From contig JAEWGK010000064.1 of NCBI GenBank assembly GCA_023388385.1, positions 1 to 19,195 of the forward strand: a DNA stretch of 19,195 bases, given 5' to 3'. Under the pieces are notes generated by a model. That model did not search any database. It was not told where the DNA came from and saw only the letters and a program-made list of their open reading frames with translations. The stretch's first letter is position 1, and each line of letters begins with the position of its first letter. Position numbers and translations under genes: made by a program. Positions 13,571 to 19,195 of the stretch are shown here, piece after piece. The DNA is from Actinomycetes bacterium (GTDB lineage Bacteria; Actinomycetota; Actinomycetes; Mycobacteriales; Mycobacteriaceae).

Positions 13571-15703
13571 GTGGCTGAAGGTGCACTTCCCGTCAAGAAG
13601 GACCTGAAGAAGGTCCGCAACATCGGCATCATGGCGCACATCGACGCCGGCAAGACGACGACGACCGAGCGCATCCTGTTCTACACGGGCATCAACCGCA
13701 AGGTCGGCGAGACGCACGACGGCGCCTCCACGACCGACTGGATGGAGCAGGAGAAGGAGCGCGGCATCACCATCACCTCCGCCGCGGTCACCTGCTTCTG
13801 GAACGACAACCAGATCAACATCATCGACACCCCCGGCCACGTCGACTTCACCGTCGAGGTCGAGCGCTCCCTGCGCGTCCTCGACGGCGCCGTCGCGGTC
13901 TTCGACGGCAAGGAGGGCGTCGAGCCCCAGTCCGAGCAGGTGTGGCGCCAGGCCGCCAAGTACGACGTCCCCCGCATCTGCTTCGTCAACAAGATGGACA
14001 AGCTGGGCGCGGACTTCGAGTACACCGTCGGCACCATCGTCGACCGCCTCGGCGCCAAGCCGCTGGTCATGCAGTACCCGATCGGCGCGGAGGACAACTT
14101 CGACGGCGTCATCGATCTGCTGGAGATGAAGGCCCTCACCTGGCGCGGCGTCACCGAGATCGGCACCGAGGCCACTGTCGAGGAGATCCCGGCCGAGCTC
14201 CAGGACAAGGCCGACGAGTACCGCGAGAAGCTCATCGAGACCGTCGCGGAGTCCGACGAGGAGCTCATGGAGAAGTACTTCGGCGGCGAAGAGCTGACGA
14301 TGGACGAGATCAAGGGCGCCATCCGCAAGATGGTCATCAACTCCGAGATCTACCCGGTCTACTGCGGCTCCGCGTACAAGAACAAGGGCATCCAGCCCCT
14401 GCTCGACGCCGTCGTCGACTACCTGCCGACGCCGCTCGACATCGGCGAGGTCCACGGCCACAAGATGGGCGACGAAGAGGTCGACATGACCCGCAAGCCG
14501 TCCAAGGACGAGCCGTTCTCCGCCCTGGCCTTCAAGATCGCCGCGCACCCGTTCTTCGGCACGCTGACGTTCGTCCGCGTCTACTCCGGCCGCGTCGAGC
14601 CGGGCGCCCAGGTCCTGAACTCCACCAAGGACCACAAGGAGCGCGTCGGCAAGCTCTTCCAGATGCACGCGAACAAGGAGAACCCGGTCGAGGAGGCCGT
14701 CGCGGGCAACATCTACGCGTTCATCGGCCTGAAGAACACCACCACGGGCGACACCCTGTGCGACCAGGCGCACCCGATCGTCCTGGAGTCCATGTCCTTC
14801 CCGGACCCGGTGATCTCCGTCGCCATCGAGCCGAAGTCGAAGGCCGACCAGGAGAAGCTGGGCACCGCCATCCAGCGCCTCGCGGCCGAGGATCCGACCT
14901 TCACCGTCCGCCTGGACGAGGAGACCGGCCAGACCGTCATCGGCGGCATGGGCGAGCTCCACCTCGACGTCCTGGTCGACCGCATGAAGCGTGAGTTCAA
15001 GGTCGAGGCCAACGTCGGCGCCCCGCAGGTCGCCTACCGCGAGACCATCCGCAAGCCGGTCGAGAAGTACGAGTACACCCACAAGAAGCAGACGGGTGGT
15101 TCCGGCCAGTTCGCCAAGGTCATCGTCTCCCTGGAGCCGTACAACCCGGATCCGGAGACGCTGGAGGAGGGCGAGTCCGCCACCTACCTGTTCGCCAACG
15201 AGGTCACCGGCGGCCGCGTCCCGAAGGAGTACATCCCCTCCGTCGACGCCGGCATCCAGGACGCGATGCAGTACGGCGCGCTGGCCGGCTTCCCGCTGGT
15301 CAACATCAAGGCCACTCTGCTGGACGGCCAGTACCACGAGGTCGACTCCTCCGAGATGGCGTTCAAGGTCGCCGGTTCCATGGCCCTCAAGGAGGCCGTG
15401 CAGAAGGCGAAGCCGGTCCTGCTCGAGCCGATGATGGCCGTCGAGGTCATCACCCCCGAGGAGTACATGGGCGAGGTCATCGGCGACATCAACTCCCGCC
15501 GCGGCCAGGTCAACTCCATGGAGGACCGCGCGGGCGTCAAGGCCGTCAAGGCCTCGGTGCCGCTGTCCGAGATGTTCGGCTACGTCGGTGACCTGCGCTC
15601 CAAGACGCAGGGCCGCGCCAACTACTCGATGTTCTTCGAGAAGTACGCCGAGGTCCCGACCAACGTGGCCCAGGAGATCATCGCCGAGCGCACCGGCAAC
15701 TAG
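13571..15703 (+). CDS. fusA: Elongation factor G
   Basis: The product is 710 residues. EF-G is the GTPase that drives translocation and, with RRF, ribosome recycling. The G-domain motifs are G1 AHIDAGKT (residues 22-29), the switch I segment [12 protein letters not shown]3 DTPGHVDF (86-93), G4 NKMD (140-143) and G5 CGSAYKNKG. Domains II to V follow, including [48 protein letters not shown] and the C-terminal [21 protein letters not shown]. The GTG 13571 start gives [20 protein letters not shown] and is preceded by GGATTGAGGGAA. It is part of the str-type cluster with rpsL and rpsG. It is intact, and length and motifs indicate the main housekeeping EF-G. Confidence 0.98.
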   Translation: MAEGALPVKKDLKKVRNIGIMAHIDAGKTTTTERILFYTGINRKVGETHDGASTTDWMEQEKERGITITSAAVTCFWNDNQINIIDTPGHVDFTVEVERSLRVLDGAVAVFDGKEGVEPQSEQVWRQAAKYDVPRICFVNKMDKLGADFEYTVGTIVDRLGAKPLVMQYPIGAEDNFDGVIDLLEMKALTWRGVTEIGTEATVEEIPAELQDKADEYREKLIETVAESDEELMEKYFGGEELTMDEIKGAIRKMVINSEIYPVYCGSAYKNKGIQPLLDAVVDYLPTPLDIGEVHGHKMGDEEVDMTRKPSKDEPFSALAFKIAAHPFFGTLTFVRVYSGRVEPGAQVLNSTKDHKERVGKLFQMHANKENPVEEAVAGNIYAFIGLKNTTTGDTLCDQAHPIVLESMSFPDPVISVAIEPKSKADQEKLGTAIQRLAAEDPTFTVRLDEETGQTVIGGMGELHLDVLVDRMKREFKVEANVGAPQVAYRETIRKPVEKYEYTHKKQTGGSGQFAKVIVSLEPYNPDPETLEEGESATYLFANEVTGGRVPKEYIPSVDAGIQDAMQYGALAGFPLVNIKATLLDGQYHEVDSSEMAFKVAGSMALKEAVQKAKPVLLEPMMAVEVITPEEYMGEVIGDINSRRGQVNSMEDRAGVKAVKASVPLSEMFGYVGDLRSKTQGRANYSMFFEKYAEVPTNVAQEIIAERTGN

Positions 15704-15760
15704 TCTCCGCCCCCGTCCGTCCCGGCACCGCCGCCGGGGCGGCCGGCTGTGGCCCGCGGA

Positions 15761-15794
15761 CGGCCCCGTTCATCCGGGGCCGCCGCCGCGGCCC
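15761..15794 (+). terminator. Overlapping hairpins after fusA
   Basis: CGGCCCCG (15761-15768) pairs with CGGGGCCG (15775-15782) around TTCATC. An alternative stem, GGGCCGC (15777-15783) with GCGGCCC (15788-15794), overlaps it, and a smaller CCCGGC/GCCGGG hairpin lies at 15721-15738. No T-run is present. They are placed to end fusA transcription before the tuf promoter. The sequence from 15795 to the promoter holds no gene that I can support. Confidence 0.6.
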
Positions 15795-15872
15795 GCAGGC
15801 CGGCCGTTGCACGGGGAGGCTCCCACGAGTGGGGGCGTCCCGGAATCCGGGGTCAGCGGGGCGGGTTGTGGT

Positions 15873-15902
15873 TTGTGAACCGACCCGCCGCGCGCCTAGT
15901 AT
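15873..15902 (+). promoter_or_regulatory. Predicted tuf promoter
   Basis: TTGTGA (15873-15878) and TAGTAT (15897-15902) are 18 bp apart. The local A/T-rich patch stands out in GC-rich DNA. Transcription would start near 15909, giving a leader of about 135 nt. Confidence 0.6.
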
Positions 15903-15908
15903 TGTGTA

Positions 15909-16044
15909 ACTGGCACAGTGAAAGAACACTGTCCATCGACCGCGCCGGATCGCGCCACCATGTGGTCCGGGCCTCCGGGAGATGGGCGACCACAACCTGT
16001 GGCTGCGAAAGTCGTGGCCACCTAGACCTCCAGGAGGACTAACA
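15909..16044 (+). promoter_or_regulatory. tuf 5' leader with alternative stems
   Basis: Just after the predicted start site, ACAGTG (15915-15920) and CACTGT (15927-15932) form a perfect inverted repeat around AAAGAA. Further on, TGTGGTC (15961-15967) can pair with GACCACA (15988-15994); CCACA (15990-15994) with TGTGG (15998-16002); and GTGGC (15999-16003) with GCCAC (16017-16021). Each shares bases with the next, so neighbours are mutually exclusive. The ribosome site AGGAGG (16032-16037) follows. A regulatory switch is inferred, not shown. Confidence 0.4.
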
Positions 16045-17235
<1,191 letters not shown>

Positions 17236-17274
17236 CGACGACCTCGGTACCGGGCACTGCCTGAACGACGGCCC

Positions 17275-17307
17275 ACGCCCCGCCTCCCGCTCCGGGAGGC
17301 GGGGCGT
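17275..17307 (+). terminator. Terminator of tuf
   Basis: ACGCCCCGCCTCCCG (17275-17289) pairs perfectly with CGGGAGGCGGGGCGT (17293-17307): 15 bp with a 3-nt CTC loop, followed by TCTCCGTGT. It lies 39 nt after the tuf stop codon. Confidence 0.9.
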
Positions 17308-17368
17308 TCTCCGTGTCCGGGAGCGGGTGCGGACCAGGGGCAGGTCGCCACGCGTCCGGGCATGCGGA

Positions 17369-17401
17369 AGGGCCCCGCACCGTGCGACGGTGCGGGGCCC
17401 T
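17369..17401 (-). terminator. Terminator of the convergent membrane-protein operon
   Basis: The stem is AGGGCCCCGCACCGT (17369-17383) with ACGGTGCGGGGCCCT (17387-17401), 15 bp around GCG. It starts 17 nt downstream of the - strand stop codon, and on that strand TCCGCATG follows. With the tuf terminator it isolates the two convergent units, leaving a 61-nt spacer with nothing recognisable. Confidence 0.85.
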
Positions 17402-17418
17402 GCGCGTGTCCGTGGAGG

Positions 17419-17976
17419 CTAGGACTGGGAGTCGACGTGCAAGAGGAATCGCACGCCGGTGTCGTGGCCGTGGTCGATGGCGTCGGCCAGGTCCGCGGCG
17501 GTCTGCGAGCACTCCTCGAGAATCGGCCCGAGGTGGGCGTCGTTGGCGATGTTCACCGTGAACGTCATGGTCTCCGTGCCCCGGTCGACCTCCGCGCGGG
17601 AGCTCGCCCGGCGGACGCCCGGCAGCCGCTCGAGGTGGTCGGCGGCGCCGGAGGCGACGGTGCCGAGGGTGTAGCGGAGTTCGCCGGTCTCGTCGGACTC
17701 CGCGTCGACGACGGTCTCCGGCCGGCGCAGCCGCGCATTGGCGGCGATGAACCAGATGGCCAGGAGCAGGGCGACGACGGCGACGCCGACGAGCACCCAG
17801 ATGAACCAGTCGTTGCCGGACCAGCGGCCGATGACTGTCGGGTCGATGTCCCGCGCACGTTCGGCGACGGGGTCGACGTCGAACGCCAGCAGCAGGGCAC
17901 CGGCGCCACCCGCGATGAGCAGGATGGCGAGGATCAGGACGATGATGCGGTCAAGTGCCGCGGTGGCAGTGCTCAT
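17419..17976 (-). CDS. AmaP-like alkaline shock response membrane anchor protein
   Basis: The product is 185 residues. It has two membrane helices, at about 10-32 (RIIVLILAILLIAGGAGALL) and 58-78 (FIWVLVGVAVVALLLAIWFI), then a soluble C-terminal domain of about 100 residues with TLGTVASGAADHLERLPGVR and TMTFTVNIANDAHLGPILEE. This layout fits AmaP, the anchor that holds Asp23-type proteins at the membrane in Gram-positive bacteria. The ATG (complement 17974-17976) is preceded by GGGAGGTGG; the frame stays open further upstream, but that part overlaps the DUF6286 gene and is arginine-rich noise. Its start overlaps the stop of the upstream gene by 4 nt (ATGA), indicating translational coupling. 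Role in envelope stress is by family; specific function unproven. Confidence 0.75.
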   Translation of the reverse strand: MSTATAALDRIIVLILAILLIAGGAGALLLAFDVDPVAERARDIDPTVIGRWSGNDWFIWVLVGVAVVALLLAIWFIAANARLRRPETVVDAESDETGELRYTLGTVASGAADHLERLPGVRRASSRAEVDRGTETMTFTVNIANDAHLGPILEECSQTAADLADAIDHGHDTGVRFLLHVDSQS

Positions 17977-18653
17977 CGGGCGTCCACCTCCCTGTCGGCG
18001 GCGGGTTCGGAGTCGCGGTTCGCGGTGACGCGGACGACGACGGCGGGCGGCTCGGCCAGCGATTCGGCGACCACGGGCTCGACGGCGCGGGCGATGCGGT
18101 CGCGGAGTTCCTCGGCGCTGGCGCCGCCCCCGCGGACGGTCAGCGTGATGCGCTTTCGCGTGGCGGAGGTGCCGACGGAGATGACGCCGGGGACCTCCCG
18201 CGCCGCGCGGGAGACCAGGCGGGCGACGTCCACGGGGCGCAGCCACGCGGAGGCGGCGGAGTTGGCCCGCAGGTGCGTCGTCCGGCGCGGCTTCAGCGCG
18301 GCGAACAGGAGCAGCAGGCCGACCACGACGGCGACGACGCCGACGAAGACGAGCCACGGGTTCCAGTCCGTGGCCGTCGCCCAGTCGAGGGCGGAGGCGG
18401 AGAGCTCCGTGCCCTGCACGGTGCCGGTGCGGACCAGGATGTCCCAGATGGCCACGCCCGCGAGGGCGAGCAGCAGCAGGGCCACGAGGTAGACCAGGCC
18501 GCGGGCGGCCGGGGCTGCCTTCGGGGTCCGGGCCTTCTCCGCGGTGGCGGAGATGGCCCGGTCACGGGCGACGTCGAGGTTGCCGGTCTCGGCGGCGCCG
18601 GAGTGGACGGCGGGTCCGTCGTCCGGAACGGGACGCGCGGTGACGTCGGTCAT
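17973..18653 (-). CDS. DUF6286 domain membrane protein
   Basis: The product is 226 residues. A hydrophilic N-terminal tail (1-49) is followed by two membrane helices, at about 51-72 (RGLVYLVALLLLALAGVAIW) and 98-120, and then a soluble C-terminal domain (about 125-226) with RPVDVARLVSRAAREVPGVI, KRITLTVRGGG and PPAVVVRVTANRDSEP. The two-helix plus small alpha/beta tail layout resembles the neighbouring AmaP-like protein, and the tail recalls the DUF6286/Asp23-like families that occur together in actinobacterial envelope-stress operons. Both ends overlap neighbours by 4 nt (ATGA), so it is the middle gene of a tightly coupled operon. The family name is my best match from memory; the operon link is visible in the sequence. 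Confidence 0.72.
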   Translation of the reverse strand: MTDVTARPVPDDGPAVHSGAAETGNLDVARDRAISATAEKARTPKAAPAARGLVYLVALLLLALAGVAIWDILVRTGTVQGTELSASALDWATATDWNPWLVFVGVVAVVVGLLLLFAALKPRRTTHLRANSAASAWLRPVDVARLVSRAAREVPGVISVGTSATRKRITLTVRGGGASAEELRDRIARAVEPVVAESLAEPPAVVVRVTANRDSEPAADREVDAR

Positions 18654-19195
18654 TGGCGGCCCTCCTTCCGTCGGGTGCGGGCCGGCAGACCGGAGCCGGG
18701 CACGACGACCGGGGCGGTCACGCGCACGGCGGGAGCCTGCGGGCGGATGACGCGGGGCCGGGGCACTGCCGGCGTAATCGGCGCCGCGGAGGATCGCACG
18801 ACCGGGGTGACGGGCGCGCGATCCGGCACGGCGGGCCGGATGACCGAGGTGCTGCCCCGCGGGGTGAGGACGTCGCGCATGCGGGGGCCGTGCGGCGTCG
18901 GGATGAGCTTGAGGGGGCGCGGCTCCGGGGCCTCGGGGACGATGGCGCGCCCTCGGGAGACGACGCGCACCTCGACCGGGTCACGGGGCTCCGGCGCCTC
19001 CACGTGCGTGACCCGGTCCGCGGCGGAGCCTACAACCTGGACGTCGACGGTCTGCCGCGACGCGGGGGCCGTGACGCGGCGGGGTTCCGGCGCATCCGGG
19101 ACGGCGGGGGAACGCACCTCGCCGCCGTGCAGCAGCCCGGACGGGACCACGCGAACCGGCTGGAGGGCCGGCGGCTCAAGCGTCGCCGGATCGAG
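18650..19195 (-). CDS. Proline-rich repeat protein, 5' end beyond window (partial)
   Basis: This frame is open to the right edge (181 residues visible), so the true start is probably outside the window; an internal GTG at complement 19148-19150 would give 166 residues but has no evident ribosome site. The visible part is very rich in proline, valine and arginine, with no membrane helix. A repeated motif appears three times (PDAPEPRRV, VEAPEPRDPV, VPEAPEPRPL), then looser units (VIRPAVPDRAPV, ITPAVPRPRVIRP), ending in a basic tail, ARTRRKEGRQ. It is probably disordered. The stop overlaps the DUF6286 start by 4 nt (ATGA), which supports real translation. It may be a separate linker protein or the tail of an Asp23/Gls24 protein; I do not recognise the family. 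Confidence 0.6.
   Translation of the reverse strand, partial: LDPATLEPPALQPVRVVPSGLLHGGEVRSPAVPDAPEPRRVTAPASRQTVDVQVVGSAADRVTHVEAPEPRDPVEVRVVSRGRAIVPEAPEPRPLKLIPTPHGPRMRDVLTPRGSTSVIRPAVPDRAPVTPVVRSSAAPITPAVPRPRVIRPQAPAVRVTAPVVVPGSGLPARTRRKEGRQ

Noticed and set aside
13568..15337. Long antisense open frame opposite fusA
   Set aside because: Same codon-bias artefact; low-complexity translation opposite an intact, highly conserved gene.
17977..18357. N-terminal extension of the AmaP-like protein in the same frame
   Set aside because: The extension is arginine/proline noise in another frame of the DUF6286 gene; the start at complement 17976 has a good ribosome site and begins the real protein.
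17362..18492. + strand open frame opposite the AmaP-like and DUF6286 genes
   Set aside because: It starts inside a terminator stem. The - strand genes have membrane helices, a ribosome site and ATGA overlaps, while this frame is a composition artefact.

Overview
The window is a GC-rich stretch of actinobacterial chromosome, most likely from Corynebacterium or a close relative. The evidence is the near-exclusive use of G/C-ending codons, a corynebacterial-type RpoB N-terminus ([11 protein letters not shown]...), an actinobacterial coiled-coil insert in RpoC near residues 140-225, and the gene order rplKA / rplJL / DUF3068 / rpoBC / DUF1707 / rpsLG-fusA / tuf. The genus is inferred from protein families I recognise; no search was run.

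Layout on the + strand. (1) 133-1370: rplK and rplA (L11, L1), ended by a 16-bp-stem terminator. (2) 1469-2793: a promoter, a structured L10-type leader with an attenuator-like hairpin, then rplJ and rplL (the L10/L12 stalk), ended by a terminator. (3) 2811-3764: a gene for a DUF3068/'PorA-family' membrane protein whose -10 box lies so close to the ATG that its mRNA should be leaderless. (4) 3789-11622: two tandem promoters, a leader of about 150 nt, then rpoB and rpoC, the RNA polymerase beta and beta' subunits, with a perfect-stem terminator. (5) 11632-12295: a second apparently leaderless gene, a DUF1707 protein with a LiaF-like repeat tail. (6) 12318-15794: a promoter and a structured leader of about 210 nt, then rpsL, rpsG and fusA. 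(7) 15873-17307: the promoter, leader and gene for EF-Tu, and its terminator.

On the - strand, converging on tuf, is a translationally coupled cluster (17419 to the window end): an open proline-rich repeat protein, a DUF6286 membrane protein and an AmaP-like membrane protein. This resembles an Asp23/Gls24 envelope-stress operon whose first gene(s) lie beyond the right edge. Opposed hairpin terminators separate it from tuf.

Most of the window is the universally conserved transcription and translation core. The rifampicin-binding residues of RpoB and the streptomycin-linked lysines of S12 are wild type. The less ordinary content is the embedded envelope-protein genes, the leader RNAs in front of rplJ, rpoB, rpsL and tuf, and the proline-rich protein. 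I saw no mobile element, CRISPR array, tRNA or rRNA gene, and no clear new multi-gene system; the best candidates for something under-described are the rpsL and tuf leaders and the proline-rich member of the envelope-stress cluster.
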